Assembly (NCBI RefSeq): GCF_045207785.1
Contig: NZ_CP108776.1
Span: 4,526,001 to 4,590,000 of the forward strand
Direction: 5' to 3'
DNA: 64,000 bases
Source: Embleya sp045207785
GTDB taxonomy: Bacteria; Actinomycetota; Actinomycetes; Streptomycetales; Streptomycetaceae
Below, in pieces: positions 51,589-59,352 of the stretch (position 1 is its first letter; each line of letters begins with the position of its first letter). The translations under genes were made by a program, and so were the position numbers. The notes beneath the pieces are model-generated. The model was not told the origin of the DNA and made no database searches. It worked only from the letters and a program-made list of their open reading frames with translations.

Positions 51589-52998
51589 ATGTCGCTGTCC
51601 CGCAGGGGCTTCCTCGGCCGCACCGCCACCACCGGGGCCGGTGTCGCCCTCATCGGCAGCACCGGCATGCTGCTGGCCCCGAACGCCTCGGCCGCGTCCA
51701 GGCCCGGCGGCCACGGCCGGCCGCCGGCCACGCCCGGCTACGGCCCGCTGATCGTCGACCCCGCCGGCCGCCTCGCGCTGCCCAAGGGCTTCTCGTACAC
51801 GATCGTCACCGAGGCCGGCGTCACCAAGCTGGAGTCGGGCGAGGTCACCCCGGGCAACCACGACGGCACCGGCGCCTTCAAGCTGCGCGGCGGCGGCACG
51901 GTCCTGGTCAACAACCACGAGCTCGGTGGTTCGTTCAAGGACACCCCGCTGCCGGTCCCGCACCTGTCTGGCCTGGTCTACGACGAGGGCCTCGCGGGCG
52001 GCTGCACGGTCGTCGAGGTGAACCGGTACGGCCGGCGGATCCGCGAGTACGTCGGCGTGGCCGGCACCGCGACCAACTGCGCGGGCGGGGTGACCCCCTG
52101 GGACACCTGGCTGACCTGCGAGGAGACCGAGCAGCTCGCCGGCCAGGGCAGCGCGACCAAGGACCACGGCTACGTCTTCGAGGTCGACCCGTACGACCGC
52201 CGCGCCAACCGCGACCCGAAGCCGATCAAGGCGCTCGGCCGGTTCGCGCACGAGGCGGTCGCGGTCGACCCGCGCCGCGGCCACATGTACCTCACCGAGG
52301 ACGCCGGCAACCCGAACGGGCTGCTCTACCGCTGGGAGCCGCCGCGCCACTGGGACGGCGGCCGGGGCCGGCTGCGCAAGCTCGCCGACACCGCGGGCGT
52401 GCTCGCGGCGATGCGCTGCGTGGACGCGAGCGGCACGCACGTCGACGACCTCTCGCGCGCGACCGAGATCGGTACGAGCTACGCCGTCACGTGGGTGACC
52501 GTGCCGGACCGCGACGCGCGTACGGTCTCGATCCGCAAGCAGTTCCAGAACACCGACATCACCCGCGGTCGCAAGATCGAGGGCATCTGGTGGGGCGACG
52601 GCGGCGCCTACGTGGTCACCAGCTTCGCGCGGGCCGAGAGCCCGGGCACGCCGCACGACGGCCAGATCTGGTTCTACGACCCCAAGCGCTCGCGGCTGAC
52701 CCTGAAGCTGCGGTTCGGCGTCAACACCACGCCGGACGTGGACGGCCCCTACGACGGTCCGGACAACATCAGCGTGTCGCCGCACGGCGGCGTGATCATC
52801 TCCGAGGACGGCGAGGGCGTCCAGCACCTGCTCGGCGCGACCGAGGACGGCAAGACCTACCCGATCGCCCGCAACGACGCCCCCGGTGGCAGCGAGATGA
52901 CCGGCCCGGTCTTCTCCGAGGACGGCCGCACGCTGTTCGCCAACGTGCAGAGCCCGGGCACGATGTACGCGATCCAGGGCCCCTGGAAGCGCTGCTGA
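51589..52998 (+). CDS. Tat-exported PhoX-type alkaline phosphatase
   Basis: 469 residues from ATG 51589. A twin-arginine signal (SRRGFLGRTATTGAGVALIG, then NASAAS with Ala-x-Ala) directs folded export through the Tat system. The mature part is a DUF839/PhoX beta-propeller: GFSYTIVTEAG, VLVNNHELGGSF, TWLTCEETEQL, GRFAHEAVAVDPRRGH and YLTEDAGNPNG-LLY, in which Glu and Asp residues bind Ca and Fe cofactors. It probably liberates phosphate from organic esters outside the cell. A weak PHO-box-like GTTCACTTCGT lies 75 bp upstream. A hairpin with T6 ends the transcript. Confidence 0.9.
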   Translation: MSLSRRGFLGRTATTGAGVALIGSTGMLLAPNASAASRPGGHGRPPATPGYGPLIVDPAGRLALPKGFSYTIVTEAGVTKLESGEVTPGNHDGTGAFKLRGGGTVLVNNHELGGSFKDTPLPVPHLSGLVYDEGLAGGCTVVEVNRYGRRIREYVGVAGTATNCAGGVTPWDTWLTCEETEQLAGQGSATKDHGYVFEVDPYDRRANRDPKPIKALGRFAHEAVAVDPRRGHMYLTEDAGNPNGLLYRWEPPRHWDGGRGRLRKLADTAGVLAAMRCVDASGTHVDDLSRATEIGTSYAVTWVTVPDRDARTVSIRKQFQNTDITRGRKIEGIWWGDGGAYVVTSFARAESPGTPHDGQIWFYDPKRSRLTLKLRFGVNTTPDVDGPYDGPDNISVSPHGGVIISEDGEGVQHLLGATEDGKTYPIARNDAPGGSEMTGPVFSEDGRTLFANVQSPGTMYAIQGPWKRC

Positions 52999-53017
52999 CC
53001 CGCGGGCGCCGCTGAAC

Positions 53018-53077
53018 GATCTTGGAGTTGGTGGGACGGAACGGCGGTTCCGGCCCGTCAACTCCAAGATCTTTTTT
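53018..53077 (+). terminator. Rho-independent terminator after the phoX-type gene
   Basis: 13-bp perfect outer stem GATCTTGGAGTTG/CAACTCCAAGATC with an inner CGGAAC/GTTCCG hairpin, followed by TTTTTT. It lies 19 nt after the stop. The outer arm shares GATCTT with two other long hairpins in this window. Confidence 0.92.
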
Positions 53078-53092
53078 GTCTTTCGGGGCCGA

Positions 53093-53959
53093 TCAGGCCA
53101 ACGCGCGGCGGGCCACCGCGGGCTGCCGGGTGCCGTGGATCGAGGACACCATGTCGAGGACCTGGCGGGTCTCGTCGACCTGGTGCGCGCGGTAGACCCG
53201 GGCGCCCAGCCACGCGCTGACCGCGGTCGTGGCGAGCGTGCCCAGCAGGCGCTCGTTCACCGGCTTGTCCAACGACTCGCCGACGAAGTCCTTGTTGGAG
53301 AGCGACACCAGGACCGGCCATCCGGTGTCGACCAGCTCGCCGAGCCGGCGGGTCGCCTCCAACGAGTGCCGGGTGTTCTTGCCGAAGTCGTGCCCCGGGT
53401 CGATCAGGATCGCGTCCCGGCGCACCCCGAGCGACGCGGCGCGCTCGGCGAGGCCGACCGTGACGTCGAGGATGTCGGCCACCACGTCGACGTAGCCGAT
53501 GCGGTGCGGCCGGGTGCGCGGCTGCGCGCGCCCCGCGTGCGTGCACACGATGCCGACGTCGTACTTCGCGGCCACCTCGGCGAGCTTGGGGTCCACGCCG
53601 CCCCACGCGTCGTTCATCAGATCCGCGCCGGCCTCGCAGACCGCCTCGGCGACCTCGTGCCGCCACGTGTCGACACTGATCACCACGTCGGGGTGCCTGT
53701 GGCGCACCTCCGCGACGAACGACGCCGTTCGGCGGATCTCCTCCGCGACGTCCACCTCGGCCCCCGGCCCCGCCTTCACGCCCCCGATGTCCACGATCCC
53801 CGCGCCCTCGGCGACCGCGCGTTCGACCGCGTCCAGGGCCGGTCGATCGTCGAATGTCGCGCCCTTGTCGAAAAACGAGTCCGGCGTCCGGTTGATGATC
53901 GCCATGATCACCAGCTCGTCGCCACCGAACTCCCGTCGTCCCAGCCTCAGCGTCGTCAC
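53093..53959 (-). CDS. folP2: Dihydropteroate synthase homologue, FolP2 type
   Basis: 288 residues from a GTG at 53959, with GGAGG 8 nt upstream. TIM-barrel DHPS fold: VIMAIINRTPDSFFDKG, VISVDTWRHEVAEA, NDAWGGVDPKLAEVA, ILIDPGHDFGKNTRHS and VLVSLSNKDFVGESL. The loop after strand 2 reads DIGGVKAGPGAEVD where classic enzymes have a GGESTRPG-type pterin/pABA loop. That change marks the FolP2 group, a mycobacterial member of which is reported to lack DHPS activity. So it may not make dihydropteroate. It is divergent from the DivIVA-domain gene, as I remember for mycobacteria apart from a missing gpgS. The convergent phoX-type gene lies downstream. Confidence 0.85.
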   Translation of the reverse strand: MTTLRLGRREFGGDELVIMAIINRTPDSFFDKGATFDDRPALDAVERAVAEGAGIVDIGGVKAGPGAEVDVAEEIRRTASFVAEVRHRHPDVVISVDTWRHEVAEAVCEAGADLMNDAWGGVDPKLAEVAAKYDVGIVCTHAGRAQPRTRPHRIGYVDVVADILDVTVGLAERAASLGVRRDAILIDPGHDFGKNTRHSLEATRRLGELVDTGWPVLVSLSNKDFVGESLDKPVNERLLGTLATTAVSAWLGARVYRAHQVDETRQVLDMVSSIHGTRQPAVARRALA

Positions 53960-54102
53960 CCCGTCGACCTCCGCCCAACCACACCCGGCACGTGCCACTT
54001 GACCCCCTGATCGTGGCACGATCGTCCCGTGCGACGACCCGGGGGCTTCCCGAAGCGGCCCGGGCACCCATCACCTGCACCGCCGTCGAAGGGGAGCCGT
54101 CC

Positions 54103-54702
54103 GTGTTCTGGATCCAGCTTGTCGTGGTGACCGGGGTGATCCTCGTGATCGCCGCGGTCGTGCTCGGAGCGGGTGGCTCCCTCCCCGACTCGCACCGCGA
54201 ACAGCCCGAGCTGAGGATGCCCGAGGACCGCCCGCTCACGAGCGCCGACATCGACCACGTCCGCTTCCCGGTGGTCTTCCGCGGCTACCGGATGAGCGAG
54301 GTCGACTTCGTGCTCGACCGGCTCACCGGCGAACTCGCGGCCCGCGACGCCCGCATCCTCGAACTCGAGTACAAGCTGGCCGGCACCACCCCGGCGGGCC
54401 TCGCGGTCGCGGCCCCGGGCGGTACCGCCGCCGTGGGCGCCACCGCGCTCGGCGCGAGCCGCTCGACCCCGCCACCGCGCGGATCCGGCACGACGCTGTC
54501 GCTGGAGAAGCCGGAGTCGGCCGAGTCGGAGCAGACGATCACCCGGACGGCGGATCGGACCGCCGACGCCGCCGAGACCGCCGACGCGCCGACCGTTGCC
54601 GAGGCGCCCGAGCCGGCCGAACCGACCGATGTCGCGGACGCCGCGGACGCCGCGCGGGACGCCGACGCCGAGAGCGACCCGAAGGGCGACCCGAAGCCGT
54701 GA
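54103..54702 (+). CDS. Membrane-anchored DivIVA-domain protein
   Basis: 199 residues from a GTG at 54103, with AAGGGGAG upstream. One N-terminal membrane helix (WIQLVVVTGVILVIAAVVLG) is followed by a short DivIVA-like segment (about 45-90, VRFPVVFRGYRMSEVDFVLD and RDARILELEYKL) that should coil and bind negatively curved membrane. A long acidic, Ala/Glu/Pro-rich disordered tail (about 115-199) ends it. The stop overlaps the tag GTG by 4 nt. Perhaps a polar or septal scaffold; the real partner is unknown. Confidence 0.85.
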   Translation: MFWIQLVVVTGVILVIAAVVLGAGGSLPDSHREQPELRMPEDRPLTSADIDHVRFPVVFRGYRMSEVDFVLDRLTGELAARDARILELEYKLAGTTPAGLAVAAPGGTAAVGATALGASRSTPPPRGSGTTLSLEKPESAESEQTITRTADRTADAAETADAPTVAEAPEPAEPTDVADAADAARDADAESDPKGDPKP

Positions 54703-55277
54703 GCGTCGTCGGCGGTCCGGTCGCGGGACCGGACGGACTCCTGCGGTGCCCGTGGGGCGCGACCGGCCCCGACGACTATCGGGCCTACCACGACACCGAG
54801 TGGGGCGTGGCCGTGCACGGCGAGGACCGGCTCTACGAACGGCTGTGCCTGGAGGCGTTCCAGTCCGGCCTCTCGTGGCTGACCATCCTGCGCCGCCGGG
54901 CGGGCTTTCGCGCCGCCTTCGCGGATTTCTCGATCGCGCGGGTGGCGACCTTCGACGACACCGACCGCGTGCGGCTGCTCGCCGACGAGGGGATCGTCCG
55001 CAATCGGGCCAAGATAGACGCCGCGATCGCCAACGCACAGGCCGCACAGGCCCTCCAGGGCGGCCTGGACGCGCTCGTGTGGTCCTTCGCACCCAAGGGC
55101 ACCCGCAAGGCCCCCAAGGCCGTCTCCGACGTCCCGGCGGTCACCGAGGAGTCCACCGCCCTGGCCAAGGAACTCAAACGCAAGGGATTCCGCTTCGTGG
55201 GCCCGACCACGGCGTACGCCCTGATGCAGGCGTGCGGCCTCGTCAACGACCACCTGAAGGGCTGCACCTCGCGCTGA
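54699..55277 (+). CDS. tag: DNA-3-methyladenine glycosylase I
   Basis: 192 residues from a GTG overlapping the previous stop. Tag removes 3-methyladenine from alkylated DNA. The zinc-binding residues are in LLRCPWG (Cys17) and the C-terminal CGLVNDHLKGC (His and Cys), with the first His in YRAYHDTEWGV. The catalytic Glu is in the FQSGLSWLTILRRRAGFR helix region. The order DivIVA-domain then tag then (on the minus strand) an enoyl-CoA hydratase is shared with other actinobacteria. A base-excision-repair housekeeping gene. Confidence 0.95.
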   Translation: MSVVGGPVAGPDGLLRCPWGATGPDDYRAYHDTEWGVAVHGEDRLYERLCLEAFQSGLSWLTILRRRAGFRAAFADFSIARVATFDDTDRVRLLADEGIVRNRAKIDAAIANAQAAQALQGGLDALVWSFAPKGTRKAPKAVSDVPAVTEESTALAKELKRKGFRFVGPTTAYALMQACGLVNDHLKGCTSR

Positions 55278-55419
55278 GCGGCACGGGCCCGGGTCCGGGG
55301 CGGCGTGCGGCACGCCCCGGACGCAGGGCCGAACGGGTGGTCGGCGGAACCCGCACGGGAGACGGGCGCCCACCCCGCGGGAGCGCGCGGGCGCCTTACG
55401 GCCGACGCCGCGGGTTCGC

Positions 55420-56217
55420 TCAGCGGCCGAGGAAGACCGGCTTCTCCTTGGCCACGAAGGCCGCGACCGCGATCCGGTGGTCCTGCGAGCCGCCCGCGCG
55501 CAGTTGCAGCTCGTTCTCCTTGTCCAGCGTCTCGACCAGCGAGTGCGACGCGCCGTAGGCCACCGACTCCTTGAGCGCGGCGAGCGCGACGGTCGGGCCC
55601 TCGGCGAGCCGGCGGGCCAGCTCGCGGGCCGTGTCGGCGAGCTCGTCGGCCGGCACCACCTGGTTGGCCAGGCCCAGCTCGAGCGCCTCCGCGGCCTTGA
55701 CCGTGCGCGGGAGCATCAGCAGTTCGGTGGCCTTCGCCGGGCCGATCAGGCGCGGCAGCGTCCACGACGCCCCCGAGTCGGCGGTCAGCGCGACGCTCGC
55801 GAACGCGGTGTTGAAGCCGGCCGTGTCCGCCATGATCCGAAGATCACACGCCCACGCGATCGCCGCGCCCGCTCCCGCCGCGACGCCGTTGACCGCGGCG
55901 ACGACCGGCTTGGCCATCGTCGCGATCGCGGTGACCAGCGGGTTGTAGTGCTCGCGCACGGTCGCGAAGGTGGCCTCGGGGCCGGTCTCCAGCTGTCGGA
56001 TGTGCGCCTTGAGGTCCTGGCCGGCGCAAAACGCCCGGCCGGTGCCGGTCAGCAGCACGGCCCGCACGGCGGGATCGGCCGCCGCGCGCAGGATCGCGTC
56101 GCGCAGCGCGATCTTGGTCGGCTCGTCGAGCGAGTTCATCGCGTCGGGGCGGTTCAGCGTGACGGTCGCGACCGCGTCGTCGATCTCGTACAGCACATTG
56201 TCGGCCTTGTCGGCCAT
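55420..56217 (-). CDS. Enoyl-CoA hydratase/isomerase family protein
   Basis: 265 residues from ATG 56217, with GGAGG upstream. Crotonase fold: LNRPDAMNSLDEPTKIAL, TGTGRAFCAGQDLK (oxyanion Ala-Gly), AAVNGVAAGAGAAIAWACD (second oxyanion segment) and NTAFASVALTADSGASWTLP. In place of the first hydratase catalytic Glu the motif is VALTADSGASW, the acidic residue in this position being Asp, as in PaaG-like isomerases. It may act as an enoyl-CoA isomerase or hydratase in beta-oxidation or phenylacetate degradation. The pathway is not indicated by neighbours. Convergent with tag. Confidence 0.87.
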   Translation of the reverse strand: MADKADNVLYEIDDAVATVTLNRPDAMNSLDEPTKIALRDAILRAAADPAVRAVLLTGTGRAFCAGQDLKAHIRQLETGPEATFATVREHYNPLVTAIATMAKPVVAAVNGVAAGAGAAIAWACDLRIMADTAGFNTAFASVALTADSGASWTLPRLIGPAKATELLMLPRTVKAAEALELGLANQVVPADELADTARELARRLAEGPTVALAALKESVAYGASHSLVETLDKENELQLRAGGSQDHRIAVAAFVAKEKPVFLGR

Positions 56218-56498
56218 GACTTGCCTCCACGTCACTTACATCGGCGCAGGTGGGATGTGCACAGCATGGCGGACCGCTTCCCCGGGCCCACGCGCGCCCC
56301 TGACGGAACGTCAGCTGATTTCGGACCCGGGACGGACCATCTCATTCCGCTCCGTACGGACGGGGTTCGCGAGGTCGACGGGACCCGATGTTGCTCACCC
56401 CACCGTTCGATGCGGGATAATGGTCCCTGATCAATGCTCTCGAAGACCGGTGGCCGGTTTGAGCACCGGTGCGTCGATATGCAGGAAGGGGAACGAGC

Positions 56499-56666
56499 AT
56501 GGCGGCCATGAAGCCGCGGACGGGCGACGGCCCGCTCGAGGTGACCAAGGAAGGGCGGGGCATCGTCATGCGCGTTCCGCTTGAGGGCGGTGGACGGCTC
56601 GTAGTCGAGCTGTCGGCCGATGAGGCCGGCGCCCTGAGCGAGGCGCTGAAGAACGCCGTGGGCTGA
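56499..56666 (+). CDS. DUF3117 small protein
   Basis: 55 residues from ATG 56499, with GGAAGGGGA upstream. The whole protein is the DUF3117 family: MAAMKPRTGDGPLEVTKEGR, then VPLEGGGRLVVELSADEAGA-LSEALK. Among the most conserved small proteins of actinobacteria, of unknown function; its beta-strand/helix layout resembles small DNA- or RNA-binding or regulatory proteins, but this is unproved. A perfect 20-bp hairpin follows. Convergent with the O-methyltransferase gene. Confidence 0.93.
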   Translation: MAAMKPRTGDGPLEVTKEGRGIVMRVPLEGGGRLVVELSADEAGALSEALKNAVG

Positions 56667-56703
56667 CCCCCTGGGGCGACGCCCTCGACGAAAGTCGTGA
56701 GCG

Positions 56704-56749
56704 ACGGCCCCGGTACGGACATGGAAGCTCATGTCCGTACCGGGGCCGT
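56704..56749. terminator. Perfect 20-bp hairpin between DUF3117 and O-methyltransferase
   Basis: Arms ACGGCCCCGGTACGGACATG and complement around GAAGCT. It lies 37 nt after the DUF3117 stop and 77 nt beyond the methyltransferase stop. Likely terminates both convergent genes; no T-run. Confidence 0.88.
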
Positions 56750-56826
56750 TGGCATGTGCCGGCCTTTGCCGGTCCCGTGCGGCTGCGCCGTTCGAGTGTC
56801 GTGTGCCGGCGTCGTCGTCGGGCGGA

Positions 56827-57492
56827 TCAGCCGCGGCGGGCCGCGCACAGCAGGCCGTCGCCGACCGGCAGCAGGGCCGGGACGAGCGACTCGTGCTCGC
56901 GGATCACGCGCAGTACGTCGCGCACGGCCGCAGTCGCCGCGTCGCGGTGGGCGGGGTCGGCCACCCGGTCGTGCAGGAACGCGTTGTCGAAGCACACCAC
57001 GCCACCGGGCCGCAGCAGCCGCAGCGCCTCGGCCAGGTAGTCCAGGTACTCGAGCTTGTCGCCGTCGCAGAACACCAGGTCGTAGCCGCCGTCGGCGAGC
57101 CGCGGCAGCACCTCCAGGGCCCGGCCCGGGATGAACCGCGCGCGACCGCTGGGAAAGCCCGCCTCGGTGAAGGTCTCCTTCGCGAGGCGCTGGTTCTCGG
57201 GGTCGGCGTCGACGGTGGTGAGCACCCCGTCGGGACGCATGCCCCGCAGCAGGTAGAGGCCGGAGACCCCGGTCCCGGTTCCGATCTCGGCGACCGCCTT
57301 GGCCGCCACCGCGGCCGCGAGGAAGCGCAGCGCGGCGCCGGCACCGGGACCTATCGGGACCACGCCGACATCCCGGGCGCGGGCGCGGGCGCCCGCGAGG
57401 ACGGCGTCCTCGCCGACGTACTCTTCCGCGAACGCCCAGCTAGCCTGGCGATTGCCGGAAATGGCTTCCTCCTCTGTCCTGGCCGCCCGCAC
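56827..57492 (-). CDS. O-methyltransferase
   Basis: 221 residues from a GTG at 57492. Family 3 O-methyltransferase (COMT-like): motif I AVAEIGTGTGVSGLYLL, acidic VDADPEN, and YDLVFCDGDKLEYLDYLAE with the metal-binding Asp. The SGNRQASWAFAEEYV N-terminus and LLPVGDGLLCAA ending are as in the actinobacterial members located divergently from sigE. The substrate is unknown. The divergent region with sigE (57493-57780) probably carries both promoters. Confidence 0.9.
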   Translation of the reverse strand: MRAARTEEEAISGNRQASWAFAEEYVGEDAVLAGARARARDVGVVPIGPGAGAALRFLAAAVAAKAVAEIGTGTGVSGLYLLRGMRPDGVLTTVDADPENQRLAKETFTEAGFPSGRARFIPGRALEVLPRLADGGYDLVFCDGDKLEYLDYLAEALRLLRPGGVVCFDNAFLHDRVADPAHRDAATAAVRDVLRVIREHESLVPALLPVGDGLLCAARRG

Positions 57493-57780
57493 GCGTTCGG
57501 GGCGGGTCGGCCACCTGAGCGCAAGGGTATTACCGAGGGGTCACGCTCCTCGTCGGGGAGCGCCGCGCGAGCGCGTACACCCGACCGATGGGCGCACCGC
57601 GCCCGGACCGGGGAACCCCGCCCGGGCGCGGTTCGTTGGCCCCCCGGAAGACAGGTGAACGAGAGGCTCGTGGCCTCGCGGCACCGCAGGCGGGACGGAT
57701 GAGCGCCCCGGCGCCCTTATCCGGGCTTAACAGGCAAGAGCTTTATGGTGGTTGCGCTACTCGGAAGAGGAGGTGTGGCA
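57493..57780. other. Divergent region between O-methyltransferase and sigma-factor genes
   Basis: 288 bp. It holds the Shine-Dalgarno GAGGAGG (57767-57773) of the sigma gene and presumably promoters in both directions. I could not assign an ECF-type promoter with confidence. No gene seen. Confidence 0.5.
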
Positions 57781-58446
57781 GTGGTCGACCACCGCGGGGA
57801 ACAATCCTGTACCCGCGACGCGTCGCCGATGCCGGATCACGTGGCCGAAGCCGCAAACGCAACCAGCAGCCCAGCCCAGGCCGAATGGGTCCCGCCGTCG
57901 TGGGAGGACATCGTCCGCACCCACTCGGCTCGGGTCTATCGGCTCGCCTACCGCCTCAGCGGCAACCCGCACGACGCGGACGACATCACCCAAGAGGTGT
58001 TCGTCCGCGTGTTCCGATCGTTGTCGAGCTACACGCCCGGCACGTTCGAGGGTTGGCTGCACCGCATCACCACGAACCTTTTCCTCGACATGGTTCGGCG
58101 CCGTCAGCGCATCCGGTTCGAGGGTCTCGGCGACGACGCGGGCGAACGGCTCGCGGGTCGCGAGCTCTCGCCCGCGCAGGCATACGACGACGCCCACCTG
58201 GACGCGGACGTCCAGCAGGCGCTGGATGCCCTCGCCCCGGAATTCCGCGCCGCGGTCGTGCTGTGTGACATCGAGGGCCTGTCGTACGAGGAGATCGCCA
58301 CCACGCTCGGAGTGAAACTCGGGACCGTGCGCAGCCGCATTCACCGCGGCCGGTCCCAGCTCCGTGCGGCGCTGCGGCACCGTGCTCCCCGGAACAAGGC
58401 AGGCCAGGAGACGGCTGCGGAGGTCCGGACCACGGTGCGGAGATGA
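57781..58446 (+). CDS. sigE: ECF sigma factor, SigE type
   Basis: 221 residues from the GTG at 57781, selected because GAGGAGG is 7 nt upstream; a GTG two codons earlier is too near it. Sigma region 2 (about 45-110: ARVYRLAYRLSGNPHDADDI, TQEVFVRVFRSL and GWLHRITTNLFLDMVRRR) and region 4 (about 150-205: ALDALAPEFRAAVVLCDIEG, SYEEIATTLGVKLGTVRSRI). It directs RNA polymerase to envelope-stress promoters. Next comes its ZAS anti-sigma, then htrA and tatB, the gene order of mycobacterial sigE-rseA-htrA-tatB. Not to be confused with the S. coelicolor protein named SigE that belongs to the cse operon. Confidence 0.9.
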   Translation: MVDHRGEQSCTRDASPMPDHVAEAANATSSPAQAEWVPPSWEDIVRTHSARVYRLAYRLSGNPHDADDITQEVFVRVFRSLSSYTPGTFEGWLHRITTNLFLDMVRRRQRIRFEGLGDDAGERLAGRELSPAQAYDDAHLDADVQQALDALAPEFRAAVVLCDIEGLSYEEIATTLGVKLGTVRSRIHRGRSQLRAALRHRAPRNKAGQETAAEVRTTVRR

Positions 58447-58553
58447 GGGACCGTGATCAGTGGTGAGCCCGGCGATTGCATGGGCAGGGGGGTAGTGAGT
58501 GCGACACGGACGAGGCGCGCCGCGACCTTTCGTGTGGCATGCGAGGTGGGGAC

Positions 58554-59174
58554 ATGAGCCACCTCGACGACAGGCTCGGCGCCTATGTGGACGGCGAGCT
58601 GGGCCATGAGGCCCGAGAGAAGGTGCTGGCGCACCTCGCCGAATGCGCGGAATGCCGCGAGGAGGCCGAGGAACAGCGCCAGGTGAAACAACTGCTCGGC
58701 AAGGTGCCGCAGCCGGGGCCGTCGGGTGACCTGATGGCGCGACTGCTCGCGCTCGGCGAGCCCACGCGGGACCAGCCTCCGCCGCCCGCGGCGGGGGATC
58801 GCTTCACGTTCCCGACCGCCGGTCGACCGACGGCCTCGGCGCGGGCGCGCTCGCGATCGAGGGGTCCGCGGGCCGGGCGGCCGGGCAACATGCCCGAGCG
58901 GGTCCGCCCGCCGGTGAACCGGCGCCGGCTGACGTTCGCCGCCGCGGGTGCGTTCTCGATGATGGCCGTCGCGCTCAGCAGCGCGTTCGTGCCGGGTGGG
59001 ACGAGCGGCGGCACCGAGGGTCGACCCGCGGCGCCCGCCGTCGAGCGATACCTCGTCGAGCAGGCCGCGACTACGACCCCGCTGCCCGCCGGCGCGGGTT
59101 CCAGGCGTCCGGGCCTCGTGCTGGCGGGGACACCACTGACGGTCCCGATACAGGAGATCGACTACGCGCGCTGA
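58554..59174 (+). CDS. ZAS-type anti-sigma factor
   Basis: 206 residues from ATG 58554, with GAGGTGGGG upstream. The N-terminal zinc anti-sigma motif HLAECAECREE (His-x3-Cys-x2-Cys) lies in a helical DDRLGAYVDGELGHEAREKV context and should bind SigE. A Pro/Arg-rich linker leads to one hydrophobic segment (about 128-150, RRLTFAAAGAFSMMAVALSS), so the sensor may be membrane-bound, and a short outer tail follows. Mycobacterial RseA is the counterpart. Redox or envelope stress is expected to release SigE. Confidence 0.88.
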   Translation: MSHLDDRLGAYVDGELGHEAREKVLAHLAECAECREEAEEQRQVKQLLGKVPQPGPSGDLMARLLALGEPTRDQPPPPAAGDRFTFPTAGRPTASARARSRSRGPRAGRPGNMPERVRPPVNRRRLTFAAAGAFSMMAVALSSAFVPGGTSGGTEGRPAAPAVERYLVEQAATTTPLPAGAGSRRPGLVLAGTPLTVPIQEIDYAR

Positions 59175-59352
59175 GCCCGCACGTGTGAGCCCGCCGATCG
59201 CCGGCGGGCTCACACGTGGGTCGGGGTCGCGCGCGTGGAGTGCTGTGGGGCGGGTATCCACTGCCGCCATGACGACACCGGTCGGCACGCGAAAGACTGT
59301 GACCGTGCCGTAGACGGTGCTCGGCACATCGGGAGCGGTAGGAAGGCACACG

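Noticed and set aside
53018..53077. Attachment site or recombination dyad
   Set aside because: The stem is followed by a T6 run directly after a gene, which fits a terminator.
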